In this document: positions 27,392 through 39,759 of the stretch, one piece after another
How positions within the stretch are numbered: position 1 is the first letter of the stretch
How the letters are laid out: each line of letters starts with the position of its first letter
Assembly: GCA_030068075.1 (NCBI GenBank)
Contig: CM057833.1
Span: forward strand, 48,503,587-48,567,586
Direction of reading: 5' to 3'
From: Paguma larvata
Lineage: Eukaryota > Chordata > Mammalia > Carnivora > Viverridae
Length of the DNA: 64,000 bases
Program-made: the position numbers and the translations under genes
Notes under the pieces: model-generated
Databases searched by the model: none
Seen by the model: only the letters and a program-made list of their open reading frames with translations
Told to the model about the DNA's origin: nothing

Positions 27392-27592
27392 TGTTTCTTT
27401 ATTTTTGAGACAGAGAGAGACAGAGCATGAGTGGGGGAGGGGCAGAGAGAGAGGGAGACACAGAATCCGAAGCAGGCTTCAGGCTCCGAGCTGTCAGCAC
27501 AGAGTCCGACGCAGGGCTCGAACTCACAGACCGCGAGATCATGACCTGAGCCGAAGTCAGACGCTCAACCTACTGAGCCACCCAGGCACCCC
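27392..27592 (-). mobile_element. Felid tRNA-Lys-derived SINE, antisense
   Basis: Reverse copy with the usual order: T-rich end, GA-rich stretch, body (CTGTCAGCACAGAGTCCGAC), tRNA-like head ending CCACCCAGGCACCCC. Flanked by CTCAT followed by a T-run at 27376-27391 and again from 27593, a duplication of about 16 bp. Confidence 0.94.
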
Positions 27593-28329
27593 CTCATTTT
27601 TTTTTTAATAATGTTGTAGTGCAGTTAAGATTCTAGAAACTATTTCAACTAGGTGCTCAATCATCTCTCTGTTTCATGTTTGCCACTGAACGCTGTCTCG
27701 TGTGCTTTTTTCTCCACCGTCAGGTGTCACCGATAAACATTTAATAAAATCGCAACTCGAATACACAGGGACCTGTTCTAGTCTGCGTTCCTGAACTTGC
27801 TTTGATTACCTCTGTCCAGTACCTAGCACATTCCTGGGCAGGTGGTAGAACCACACTAAAGTCTATGAAGTTGAACTTCTGACTAGGTATTACTTGGAGG
27901 GAAATCCCCACATGTGGGTGCGTGTGGGTTTCTGAAAACGAGGAAACATGTGACCTGCCTATTAATATTTGAGATATGAAGGGACCGGTTCAGAGTTCGG
28001 GGAGGTCTAGCGATCTCAGTAGTGTTCAGAATGGAAACTTGATAACCTTGTTCATTTTATGGATTATTCTTCTTAAAAGGAAAACAATTCCAATAGACTT
28101 CTCTCCCTCTGTTTTCCAACAGTTCAGGTCTCTGATTCATAACATTTTATCTTCCCGAGCTATATGACGAAATGTAGTTTGCAGTGTCCTGTCCTTCATC
28201 CTTTCCCTCTCTGATTGATGCCTCGGATTCCTGCCTCCGGTTCCTGCCTCCACTCCTCTGCCCGGGCTGCTGCTTCCTTCGCTACCCCTGATCCACCTGA
28301 ACCTGTCAGCCAACACCATCTTTTACGGC

Positions 28330-28580
28330 ATGTCCTGTCGCAAAAGCCATCCCCACTTCCGCTGCGCGGTTTTCCCTGCCCTCCTGCCGTGTGTCCCTTT
28401 TCTCTCTTCTGTCCTTCGACACCTCACAGTCTTTTTTATGTCACCTTTAACACCATATTTTCGTTTTCTACGCTCCTTTCTCGCCACTAGACGCCAGCAT
28501 TTCTAGGAGACAGTGTGTCTCGCTCACCTTTGGCTCTCCCACAGTGCTCAGTACAGAGCCTGGCACACACCAAGTCTTCA
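28330..28580 (+). mobile_element. L2 LINE 3' end, sense
   Basis: Ends with the L2 signature: CTAGGAGACAGTGTGTCTCG, CTCACCTTTGGCTCTCCCAC, then AGTACAGAGCCTGGCACACA. The upstream CT-rich part from about 28200 may belong to the same copy. A (GA)n tract follows. Confidence 0.7.
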
Positions 28581-28621
28581 TGAGAGACAGAGAGACAGAC
28601 AGATGGAGAGAGAGAGAGAGA
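28581..28621. repeat. (GA)n-rich tract
   Basis: GAGA/GACA-rich stretch directly after the L2 3' end; it may have grown from the L2 tail. Confidence 0.85.
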
Positions 28622-30838
28622 ATATTTAAATATATGAAAATATCTCTCCTTGATGTGCTCTAGAGGTTAGACTTGGTAGAGTTGAAGGGGCTGAAGAAGG
28701 GGGTGTTCGCTCCTTCCTTCCATAGAGTTGGGAGTCTGAGGAAACAGAACCCAGATCTCTCTACAAACTCCTAATTTGTAGGCCAGGCTGCCACGGTTTA
28801 GGGGACTCATTGCTTCCTGTGTGTGGAAGTAAATGCAGAGCCTCAAAGCTCACCGGGTCTCCCACATTTTCTTTTCTGCCCATGTGCCTTGCTGTGTCAC
28901 TTCCCCCACGGCCAGAGCAGGAGGGCTGGCCATCGCTCCCCTCAGGCAGTCCAGCTAGAGGGGAACCAGCCCCTCAACCTCCCTGTGGGCACCCCCTCCC
29001 TGCGAGGACGTCATCCAAAAGGCAGCTCTCCCGTTTCACTCACTCCCTGCGAAGACATCTGTCTAAACGTTCTCCCTTTTTGCCCTTTCAGTGATTACAC
29101 ATATTTTAGTGGTCGCTAAATTTGAACTAGACCTTGATTCTGTCTGCCTCCTTTTAATTTCCTAGTTTGTCAGATTTGAATGACTTTAATGATTCTGTTT
29201 TTAACTTAAGGAAACGTCCACCGACAAGGGTACAAATATTTTAATATCGTAATATCTTTTTTTGGTCATATTCTAGGCATCTTTGTTCGAAACAGTTTGA
29301 CCGCCTTGTTGACGCCATGGTCAGATGTGACCGTATAGGTGAAGGCTTTTGCAGACTCCAGATAGATTTATGTGGAAATACCATGATTTCTTTATCCGGA
29401 CATATCCCTTATATGTCTTCTTATCAAGAAAAAGAAACAAACAAAACAAAGCCTTACACCCTGGGAACAATAAAAGTAGGAGTTCTGTTAGGCTTGCAGG
29501 CGGTCCGTTACATCATTTCTGAAGACAAAAGGGCTAAGTTCTCCCAGGGAACACCTACCTGCACAGTGGTAAGAGCAGATTTAATGGGCTATCTCTGCCA
29601 CTGTCCTGCCCACGCCTTCATGCCCACCTCATAGTTCCTGCTAGAAAGAGATCCCAGCATCCGCAGAGGCCCTGTAAAAGTATTGCTTATAAAGAAAGAA
29701 CTATTCTTGAGCCATCCCTCCAACTGACCATACCGAGACAGGATTTGCACTGCCTAAGTGAAGGATTATATAATTAGCAGTGCGTATGGTGAGTGGGTAA
29801 CATAGAAGAATGGGATTTTCTGGATATGGGATCAAATTCTGATCTAGGATTTTGGTGCTTATCACTGTGGCTAAGGCCAAAGTAAGACTATTGGATAATG
29901 GGAAGAAATACAGGAGAAAGAGGAAAAATATGATCCTATTATTGCAAATAAAATGGTGAATGCTTCTAATAGGAATATTCATCCATAACATTAGGAAAAT
30001 AGTCCATGATGATATTACTCATGTGGGTAAAACGACTGCTAAAAATTTTTAAAAAAGCAAAAACAGTAACAACAACAAAAAAAACAAAGCTTCTGCTTCA
30101 GAAGCAGCCAAATAATCAATAATTTGATTTCTAATAGTCATGTTTGCCATGAGGACTTTTACAATGAGATTATAGAAGCAAATTGATTTCCCTGTTGACT
30201 TTATCAGAAAATCGTCAAATGCCCCTGAATCTTCCCTCCAGAATCCTCAAAAAAAAAAAAATGCCTTTAATAATCTTCCCAGGAAATTATTTTCTGGATT
30301 TCATGATTTCCCGAAGCTCTTCCTGCAGCATTTGATTATTGCTGGTGTAAATAACGCCAGAATTTATAATTAAGAAAGATATGAATGTGATATAATAGCA
30401 TAGTAAATACAGTTGTATATAATTAATTACCACATTGCCCCCTTTCCTTGATTTTATATTCATGTTGAAAGCTCTTAACTGTGCATGTATAATTGATTCA
30501 CTACGGTATATGTGGGTGTTTTAATAAAAAGTTGCAGTTGAGGTTTTTGCTCACTAGTATAACTCCCATATTCCACTCTTTCTTTGGAAAAGTCAAATGT
30601 AACTAATGTCACCTCGTTTCTGGAACTACATCCTGTTATAGGTGAACACGCTGGCTATTGTAACTCCCATAATGGAAGATGAGTCAGACTTCCCTTTCTT
30701 CCTTTCCTTGTTTTCCCTGTGTCCTTGAGTTTTCCCAGAAGCTACATTTCTATAGAATAAATTTCCCTGCGTACCATTTCTTCCCTTTGATGACTTGGGT
30801 ACTCAGAGATTCCCAGGTTTTTGTGGCTATAATAATCC

Positions 30839-30897
30839 TTTTTTCTTTTCTTTTTTTTCTTTTCTTCTTCTTCTTTCTTTTTTTTTTTTTTTTTTAA
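30839..30897. repeat. Pyrimidine (T/C) tract
   Basis: T-rich run with CTT units, about 59 bp, only pyrimidines. Confidence 0.9.
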
Positions 30898-32698
30898 TGC
30901 TAATACACTACCATGTCTCTCACTGTTGCTCTTGTTTTAAAGACCAGACGAAACTTGGAAGCAGTTTTAGGATCCCTATGAAAGCATTGGAGGCCTTCTG
31001 GGATATTTTGAAATCGAGAATGCAAAGTTTGTCTCTATGCCCGGAGAAGTAAAAAAATAGCCAGTTGTTAGCCTCATAGCAGTTTTGAGTGGCTAAATTA
31101 TGTGTACGCTAAACCTTCCAAATGGCACCGTTTAGGTCTGGCAAACAATAGAGAATGGAACGGAGTGCAAGCCTTTCCAGGTTTAGTAAACTTGCTATGG
31201 TCAATGGAGAACTATCTTCACAGAAAAAGAAAAGCCTAAAGAAAAAAAAAAAAAGGCCATGAATCCTGGGATCAATCAGCATGCTTGTTTCTGAAGCCAC
31301 CGGTGTGGCGAAAACACCGTAGGCAGTCCCGCCGTGTGTTCGTGATGACCCGTGCAGGTCCGCACACGCGGTTCCCTGGGACTCAGATCTCTGCATCTGT
31401 CATCAGTCACTTAGTCTCAGTGCCTTTAGCACAGTCCTCACGCCTTCATTGTTCCTTCTCAACCTACCTATCTATTCATGTGTGAAAGGACACTTTCTCC
31501 CCCCACCCCCAACCACAGAGAGGTTGGACAGGTTATTTCATCTCCGAGCTTCCTCCCTATCTCTTCCACATCCTCTTTATGCCCTAGGAGCAGATAAATT
31601 CACTACCAGGTAATTACAGCCCATCGTTTCCAATAACAACGTTCTATGGAGACTTCTGAAACCATCTCAAAGCAAAACAATAGGCTGAATCAAGCAATTA
31701 ACAAAAGTCTTTTACTGGACTTTTAAAAAGTTCAATTTCTGCCATACCAGTGAGTGAAAGGCACATACAGAATGGCTACACGGAGACGTGTTTTTCCAGT
31801 CTGTTCAATTTAGTCTAAGCTTGGATGGGCAGGGGCGAAAATCAGTAGATTGACGTGGCTAGACGGTAAACACGTCATACGTCTAGATGGTTTTATATAA
31901 AGCTGTCACTGGACAAATCCTTCTCAAACAAATACTACAACAAAACTTTCTTACTGCTAGACGTCAGAGGACCTTCACGCTCATCCTCTGTTCCATGCTG
32001 GTTTAACGCAGCCACACCGTGTGCCCATCACAGATCTGTGTGGGGGACTTAGCTCTTACTAAAGATGACCAACAGGACTTGGGCCACATGGGTGGAAATC
32101 GTATCTTTAGATGTCCTTAACAAAAGAAACAAGAAGTCTGAGCAGTTTTCTGTACAACAGAAAATAAAAAAAAAAAAAAAAAAAGCAGATGATACCAAGA
32201 AGGAAAAAAGAAATCCGGCAAAGGAATTTGGCATGACTCCCTCAGTTATCCGTGTTTTTAAAAATTACAGATCCTTTTCATCTTTTCCATGGTGTGTGTC
32301 TAGAGTTAGTCCGAAACATTCGGGCCCTTTTACAAGCAATCATTAAGAAATTTGAAATTAAGCAAGAGTCTGTCTAAAAGTTCTAGTACAGAGAGAGAAT
32401 GTGAGTAGATATTGGCAGTTTGGGGTAAAGAAGTGGGACACCAAAAGACCAAGTGCACATGTGGACTTACAAGCCAATGAAACATCAAAGCCACTGAATT
32501 TTTTTCTCCCTAGGGTGAAGCTCTTAAATATAAATATAAAACCCAAAGTACATATACCGTACTGTCTATATAAAAACCAACAATGAAATTTTAACTTAAT
32601 GTGAAAAGATAGGAAGCTGAAGTGTGGTTCCAGGATCTTGATAGTTTGTGCCTTAACAGAAAGGTTCTAGGATCCGAAGACTACAGATGTTAATATTT

Positions 32699-32875
32699 GT
32701 TAACTATTTGTTAATATTTGCGAGAGAGATGGGGGGGCAGAGAGAGAGGGGGACACAGAATCCAAAGCAGGTTCCAGGCTCTAAGCTGTCAGCACAGAGC
32801 CCGATGCAGGGCTCGAACCCACGAGCTGTGAGATCATGACCTGAGCCGAAGTCTGACGCCTAACCCAGGCGCCCC
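32699..32875 (-). mobile_element. Felid tRNA-Lys-derived SINE with its A box deleted
   Basis: Reverse copy, shortened at its A-rich end. In sense orientation the head reads GGGGCGCCTGGG directly followed by TTAGGCGTCAGACTT. The 12 bases TGGCTCAGTCGG, that is the whole box A, are missing (junction near 32861-32866). Flanking duplication AGATGTTAATATTT, 14 bp, at 32685-32698 and 32876-32889. Loss of box A should prevent pol III transcription of this copy. Confidence 0.92.
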
Positions 32876-33482
32876 AGATGTTAATATTTTAAGCACATTT
32901 CGTGCACCATAGAGATTCTAGACATTTCCTGGGGGCCTATAAAGAGAGCTGGTTCCAAATGGTTTTCTACCTCCTTTCTGGAGAACCCATCAATTCCTTC
33001 TATAAAGACTCCTCTTCAGTATTTAGCTAGAGAGGCACAGGAATATCTCCTGATTTTGAGGAATGCAAGAGTGTGAAAAGCAAGGTTGTAAAATGAACTG
33101 CTTTCCTCCTCCTTTCTACCTAATTTCTTTCTCCCTGTGCCGTAAGGACTAGGATATCTCTTTCTGACCCCAGAGCTCATGTTTAACTCAGAGAGGATAC
33201 TCTGCAAATGTCCTGCATGTTCTAATTTGTATGACGGAAGGAGAAAAGAACTCATCCGAGCACGTTTGACATCGTGTTATTCCAACGGTCTTTAGAAGCC
33301 AACACCCCTTCCCTTTTATGACTGTCTCAAATGCCCTTGCTAGCCAGATCCTTCGCTAGCTACAGTGTTTGCACATTTCCTTGTTAATCAGCTGCGTAGG
33401 CTCGGAGACTGTGTGTTTTGGTGTTGTTTGTGTGTGCAATCTCGTGCTGCTTCCTGAACGCATGTGTCCCTTCCCTTCACAG

Positions 33483-33574
33483 CCTACTCGACACCCAGCA
33501 CCTCCCCCGCAAACCGATTCGTCAGTGTTGGACCACGGGATCCAAGCTTTGTAAATATCCCTCAACAGACACAG
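33483..33574 (+). CDS. NFIA: NFIA coding exon (exon 10 by analogy): penultimate coding exon
   Basis: Third NFIA exon, 92 nt. It starts after TTCCCTTCACAG with two bases that complete the split Thr codon, then encodes 30 residues from YSTPSTSPANRF to NIPQQTQ, ending in phase 0 at donor ACAG|GTGGGC. The phases match exon 9 (one leftover base) and exon 11 (begins on a codon), which supports the splice assignment strongly. The product is a Ser/Thr/Pro/Gln-rich part of the transactivation tail. The exon is also open in a second frame: if exon 9 is skipped it is read as a 23-residue alternative tail beginning PTRHPAPPPQ with a stop at 33552-33554, 20 nt before the exon end. A stop that close to the last junction would normally escape nonsense-mediated decay. 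Confidence 0.95.
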
Positions 33575-34142
33575 GTGGGCCGCTCTCATCTTTTCTGTAT
33601 GTGGTGCAGCTTGTTTTATTCATCAGGTGCATTGTAATTTGTCTTTTGGCACAACCAGGCTGCATTTTCCCAGCCCCTTTTCGGTCCCCTTTCCTCCTGA
33701 CCCTGTCCCTGACCTTCCTGGCCCCACGGCCACATTTCCCTGTGTTCTCACAAATCGTGGAAAACTCTGTCTGCAATTTTTTGTTTCTCGTGTTGAGGGG
33801 GTAGAAGAGAAAGGCTTCTGCGCCAGAACTCCTTTGGCCGCGGCGAGAGAGGTTTCCCAGGGCTAGACAGCGCGTTCCTCCTTGTCTAGGAATTCAGGCC
33901 TCTCTACAGGCAAGCAGACGGAAGTGTGCCCCTACCCGGAAAAGTAAGCTCTGGCTGCTGGTAAAATCAGACCGCCTCCAGGGAATGGGGGAACCAGCCG
34001 CTCTTCTGTATTCATTACGGGGTCCCCAGGAACCTGGCAAACTTTCTGAAAAAAAAAAGAAAAGAAAAGAAGAAAGGGTTTAGAGACCTATTAAGTTGCT
34101 GGTGTTGGTGCAGAAATGGGTGGTGTTTGTTACTGGGTACAC

Positions 34143-34158
34143 TGGCCACTAGGGAGCA
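34143..34158 (+). promoter_or_regulatory. CTCF-like motif
   Basis: TGGCCACTAGGGAGCA resembles the CTCF core (CCASYAGRKGGCRS) with one mismatch in the central positions and one at the edge. It is about 570 bp downstream of exon 10. Motif match by eye only. Confidence 0.3.
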
Positions 34159-35631
34159 AGGCGCAGCAGGGTTGGCGGGGGGTGGGGGGGGACGTATGTG
34201 AATATAAGGTCATACTTTGAGGTAGGTGATTGAGAAAAGAGCGTACTACGACATCTAGAGCTTGTTTTCCAGTAGACGGTTGTGTTTTGTGCGAGTCTAG
34301 GTCAAGGAGAAGAAACCCCTTTTGAAAGTTTTGGAATGGCTGCTCTTCATTAAGAAGCAGTGAGAGACTTTTGGAGTTCAGAGGTAGCGGATGCAGAGAT
34401 ACTTGAAGCTTGTGAACTAGAATTAGATTCAAGTTTGGAAAGGAACCATTCTCTGATTTCCTAATTAGAATGGAACTATATACTATCATAATTGACGTGA
34501 AGTGTGTTCTTTGTGAGGTTCTCAGCATGTTGGAAAACCTTCCCCGGGATATTTTGTGCATATGCCTGGGTGTGTAATCTCCAGATGCCAAATTTGTAAC
34601 TACTCATCTTTGTTTCTACGAGTGCGGCCAGATGCTTATCAACGGGATAGATTCGCCTTCCTGGGTCCATTTGCTCGCTCTGTGAAGGATTTTAGTTTAT
34701 TGCTGTGTCGACAGCAGCGCAGGTGAAACTGCATCGCATCTGAAGCCTTCCTTGCGCCGACGCAGGGTCACAGAAAGTACAGCCTCAGAGGGGGCAGCTG
34801 GGAGGAGAGGGGGAGCAGAAAGGGGAGGCGGCAGGTTAACTCTTCAATTTCCCGCTTCTGCTGTTCGTCCTGAAGCGGGCGTAGCCCCGGCTTCTGGGAT
34901 TAACATCTACTCTGGACGGACCTCGCATAACATGGTCCCAGTTTAGTGCTTATTTTCCCATACCTTCAAATGCTTAACTGGTGAATTGGAAGTTGAATAA
35001 TTACCCCAAAGGCGTTAAAATTTCATTTTGTACTTTTGGCTCAAGTGTTCCACTTCAGTGGGAGGGGAGAAGCGGGGACAGTGGCTCTATACTGAATGCT
35101 TGCTTTTCTCGAAGCACCAGTGTGCTTGGGTTACTTCATTAAGAACCTCAAAAATGCAGTTTGGAAATGTCCTGTTTGTACTTTACATAGTATTTCTCAT
35201 ACCATCTGGGATTCATAGCCCGGAAATGGTACCCTGTGTTCCTTTCGATTTGTTTCTCCGTAATCAAAACGTGTTATATTCCAAAACGGCTTTGTTTCAC
35301 AAATGCCTTATTTAACCCAGAAACTGAGTCTTCATGATGTTGCCCACAAAAATTCAATTCTTAAAAATCCAGATTCTCCACGCATCTGGCTGAATGATGT
35401 CATTGAGACCCAATTTTGGCATCTGGAACTGAAATTTTTTGGTTTCTGTTAAATATTTGGCATCATAGGGGCAACAGCTTAAATGTTTCTAATCACAGTT
35501 ACACCTGCCACATTCGTCTTGAACAAAGCCATCCTTAGTTGCCTTACGAGAAACCGTACTAATGGAGTTGTCTTTTTTTTTTTTCCAAAAAAAGTGTATG
35601 TATATCCTAAGGTAAAAAGTATATGCTCAAA

Positions 35632-35839
35632 ACATTTTTTTGTTTATTTATTTTGAGAGAGAGAGAGCAAGCAGGGGAGGGGCAGAGAGAAAAGGAAAAA
35701 GAATCCCAAACAGGTTCCTAGCTGTCAACGCAGAGCCCAGCCCGATGCGGAGCTCAAACTCACAAACTGTGAGATCATGACCTGAGCCACAACCAAGAGT
35801 CACATGGACGCTTAACCGATTGGGCCACCCAGGCGCCTC
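35632..35839 (-). mobile_element. Felid tRNA-Lys-derived SINE, antisense
   Basis: Diverged reverse copy with a TTGTTTATTTATTTTGAGAG start, GA-rich stretch, a body with small changes, and a head ending GGGCCACCCAGGCGCCTC. The head has the longer insertion (ACAACCAAGAGTCACATGGA) typical of the CTTGGTT subtype. Duplication ATGCTCAAA at 35623-35631 and 35840-35848. Confidence 0.92.
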
Positions 35840-36488
35840 ATGCTCAAACTCTTTTCATTTTAAGGAGTATATATTAATTCTTTAAAAAAAAAAAAAAAGG
35901 AACTACTTTCCGGAACCATTTAAAGTGTTGGACATACATAGATAGAGATAAAAATGGTCATATTAAAAATAATCTTCTTTTCGAGAAGACATTAGTTCAG
36001 AAGAGGGTTTGGTTTTTCTTTTTTTTACAGGAATTTTTTAAGACCTAATTTGAACATGGCCTGCCGATTAGTAATTTTCTACACAAGCTTGCACTTTTTT
36101 CTGCATTTGATACTTCTGCTGATGAGGCTTGAGATGTGTGTTAATTGAATGATAGAAACGTTTTCTGGGGAGACGACATTTTGCTTTCTACCTCTAAAGA
36201 AATAAAAATGGAAGGGTCATCCACGCAGATGCTCGGGCTTTCCAAATGCAGAAGAGGTAAACTACACACAGATGCATGAACAAATGCAAAGTCAGATGGT
36301 GTCCCTTTCTCCGAAAGGCCCGTTCCCAGTGGAAGTCTCTTCAAACAACTGAAGCATCGACCTGTGGGAGACAGATTAGATATGCTCTCTGTTGTTTTGT
36401 GGCAGATAGAACTTGAACTACTGCATAGACGCTTCAAATAGGCAGCTTTCAGCTTATCATTAGAACGTTCTTTATAAAGAGTATTCTC

Positions 36489-36700
36489 GGGGCATCTGAG
36501 TGGCTCAGTCAGTTAAGTGTCTGACTCTTGGTTTCGGCTCAGGTCACGATCTCACCCTTTGGGAGTCTGAGCCCCACGTAGGACTCTGTGCTGACAGTGC
36601 AGAGCCTGCTTGGGATTCTCTCTCCCTCTCTTTCTCTGCCCCTCCCCAGCTCTCTCTCTCTCTCTCAAAATAAAAATAAATAAATAAAACTTTTTTTAAA
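36489..36700 (+). mobile_element. Felid tRNA-Lys-derived SINE, sense
   Basis: Sense copy starting GGGGCATCTGAGTGGCTCAG, with the longer head subtype (TGACTCTTGGTTTCGGCTCA), a shortened body (CTGACAGTGCAGAGCCTGCT), a CT-rich stretch and an AAATAAATAAAAC tail. Duplication AGTATTCT at 36480-36487 and 36701-36708. Confidence 0.92.
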
Positions 36701-36719
36701 AGTATTCTTTAATTATATA

Positions 36720-36950
36720 TAGCTTCTATTCGTTGAGCATTATCTGTGTACTAAGGACCTTAGGTACATTACCCAACTAATCTTTGCAGTAGGGTAGCTC
36801 TGATTATCCCCACGCTAGATGTGGAAGCTGAGACCTAAAGAGCTTGTTCAGTTTCCCTCCCACCATAAGCAGGGAGAGCGGAGGAAGAATTTGTACCCAG
36901 TTTGCCCGACTGCAAGGCCCGTGTCTCTACCCATCGTGCTTCACGGCCTC
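36720..36950 (-). mobile_element. MIR, antisense
   Basis: TTGAGCATTATCTGTGTACT, TGTGGAAGCTGAGACCTAAA, GAAGAATTTGTACCCAGTTT and GCCCGTGTCTCTACCCATCG follow reversed MIR. It directly follows the felid SINE at 36489. Confidence 0.75.
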
Positions 36951-37064
36951 ACGGGCTGCTGAGCCGCTTTCCGTGCAGACATTCAGACACCGACCGATGC
37001 TCAGATCTCGGGAATACTACGGCCGTGCTCCCTGCTTTTAAATCTGAGGCTGCATTAAAATCTA

Positions 37065-37625
37065 ATCATCAGTATATACCCCAGAGATTGAAAGCAAGGT
37101 CTTGGCAAGGTATTGGTACCCCCCTGTACTTAGCATTATTCACAACAGCCAAAAGGTGGAAGGCGCCCAGGTCTCCATCGACAGATACGTGGGATAAACA
37201 AAATGAGGCGTCTATATTCTGTTGTGTATACACCACTTTAATGTGGCAGAGTACGTATTAGTAGGTCTTAAAGATGAAGGCAAGTCTGCAGTATGCTACA
37301 GGGATGAACCTGCACCATATCATGCTAAGTGAAAGATGCCGGTCCGAAAAGGGCAAATACTATATGATCCCATGTATGCGAGGTCCCCGAAGCAGTCAGA
37401 CTCATAGAGAAAGTAGAACGGTGGCTGCGGGGGGCGGGGGGACGGTGGCAGAGTGGAGAGTCGTTGTTCAAAGGGTACGGAGTTTCAGGTTTTGCAAGGT
37501 GAAGAGTTCTGGAGGTGGTTGGTGGCGACGGCTGGCCAGCAGTGGGACCGTACTGAATACCACTAAACCGTCCACTTAAAAACGGTTAAGACGGTCCCGT
37601 TATGTGTATCTCACCACAACTTTTA
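37065..37625 (+). mobile_element. Old L1 3' end (L1MA/L1MB-like), sense
   Basis: Sense L1 piece: TATATACCCCAGAGATTGAA, ATTATTCACAACAGCCAAAA, TCCATCGACAGATACGTGGG, CATGCTAAGTGAAAGATGCC, then a GGTGGCTGCGGGGGGCGGGG stretch and the 3' UTR ending CACTTAAAAACGGTTAAGAC and ATGTGTATCTCACCACAACT. Diverged and non-coding; the open frame at 36902-37261 runs partly through it. Confidence 0.85.
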
Positions 37626-37864
37626 AAATGCAATCGTTCGATAAACTCTCATGGCCCTTTCACCTCTTGAGAGCGTGAAATTCTGTAAAGCAAACAGGAA
37701 AAGTAGAAGTAGGCCGTTTATCAACCAAATCCACTGTCATTGTGTGCCGACCTCTCTCAAAGTACCGATTCTCATGCCCAGCACATCGTGGGCAGTCAGC
37801 ATATATCGCTTGACTCTAAATGATTCATAAGGAAGTTTGAAAATAATGACTTTCTCTTATTACA

Positions 37865-38130
37865 GTCATGATACATGTTAATTGTGGAAAATACAGATGG
37901 GAAAAATAATACAAATCACTTGTAGTCCTACCATTAGCATTTCCAGATAAATCCATCCAGACTGTTTCTACGCACACAAGTATATTGCAAAAATGAGATC
38001 ATATTATATACACTGTTTGATACCCTGCTGTTTCTTCCCTTGAACAATATATTATGGCCTTCTTTCCATGTAAATTGGAAAAATTGAATATTGGCTTTTA
38101 TTGCACCAATATATCATCTGTAATGATTGG
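37865..38130 (-). mobile_element. Old L1 3' UTR fragment, antisense
   Basis: Reads as reverse complement of L1M 3' sequence: AAATACAGATGGGAAAAATA, CTTGTAGTCCTACCATTAGC, GAGATCATATTATATACACT, and TTGAACAATATATTATGGCC. Family-level call by motif order only. Confidence 0.6.
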
Positions 38131-39565
38131 TAGGGAAAGATAACGTGGAAAATTGAAAGCCATTTTTTTCTCCTCCTTCCCTTCCAGTCTGTGTTTTTTT
38201 TTTCCTCCAGAGAATTCCTCCCTTCACTGAGACAGAATTGCCTGCTTTTTAGCCTTGCCTTGAGCTAGTCTTCTCTCAAGCCGCCTTGCAATTGCGTTGT
38301 ACGTTTCACCGCAGCGTGTGGCTGTGTTCGAACCCTTCTGCCAAGTTATCTGTCCCATTCTTCTGCCTCACTTGTTTGCTACCTCTGCTACTATCATTGT
38401 GTGCCTCGTATCGCCCGGCATCCTCCGTTTTGTAACTCATTAAAATAGGGGGCAGCCACCTCCCTATGGCTTTCAGAACATCCATCCGTTTGGAGAAACC
38501 ACGACCGCTTGGTCCCACCCCGTATCTCTTGTTTTTCAACTTTGTTCTAAGAACAGTTGATATTAATGTGTAGAGAAGTCTCTGGGGCACAGAGTTTTTA
38601 CTTCACTTTGGACACTATTAATGTCCGCTGCACGCCCACCGAATGGTATAATATAATAGAGAACACACTCTTGTCTCAAATAGCAGAAGGCCAATGGCCA
38701 TTTCAATTGCCTCCCATAATTTAATCTGATCCCTGAAAACGAGAGCCATTAAGAGGAGGCATTTATTTAGAGAAAAAAGTTAATATTTCAGCATCAGGTA
38801 ATAAATAGAAATACCAATTCCCACACGGAAGGACTGAGCAGAGAACTCATTCTGATTCAGGTCCTAGTTTAATCAGAATGTTCAAATAAAATGCTTAACC
38901 TGCAGAACTCCAATGAGAACTAATTCTTTAAAATGAAAAATGAGTGCAAACAATATTAAAAACAGGCATTTCTTCCCTGCCACCCAAATCTATCACTGTT
39001 CTGCATCAACAGAATTGTGGTATCCGAAATGCTATTTAAAACCAAATTACCATTTGGGTTATTAGAAGAATCGCTTGCCATGGCATGGGCCTGATTTGTT
39101 GACAAAAAGGCACAGGTGCTGTAACCTTTGCTTAATAAATCATTTAGCTGCCCGGCTTGTGAGCAGTGTGACTTGACTGCCTTTGCTTCATGAAATTTAC
39201 AAACGTATGCACGAGCCACACACTTCACTGTGCCGGAAACCACCTGATCCGGAGAGGTCCCTGCATGACTAAATTATGGGCATGTCACCCGTCGTCTGCC
39301 TTCGGTGGGGGTGCACGTGGAATGTGGGGGGGGCAGCGAATACGGAGAGCACTTCGATCTGTTGACATTCTGGGTGATATTGCCGAAGCTCTGCTTGAGA
39401 AACCAAAGCACAGGCAATCCGCAGAACTCTTCCTAAGTTCTTTTCTTTGCTTACTCATCATTTCTTATAATATTCCCAACACCTGTAGAATGTAGAAGTA
39501 ACAGTTCTCCTCAAGTCGTTCGAAGACTGGTAGAAGACACAGATGTTTAAAAAAACAATAATACC

Positions 39566-39759
39566 GGGGCGCCCGGTGGCTCAGTAACTTGAGCATCCAA
39601 CTTCGCTCAGGTCGTAATATCAGGGTTCATGAGTTCAAACCCCACTTCGGGCTCATGGCTGTCAGCACGGAGCCTGCTTCAGATCCTCTGTCCCCCTCTC
39701 TCTCTGCCCCTCTCCCTCTCAAAAATGAATAAACATTTAAAATAATAATAATAATAGTA
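39566..39759 (+). mobile_element. Felid tRNA-Lys-derived SINE, sense, diverged
   Basis: Sense copy beginning GGGGCGCCCGGTGGCTCAGT with several small deletions in head and body. The tail has expanded into an (AAT)-like repeat (39743-39760). Target-site duplication is not clear. Confidence 0.9.

Noticed and set aside
34130..34591. 153-codon open frame on the - strand
   Set aside because: No recognisable domain; the region includes a G-rich stretch that lowers stop frequency.
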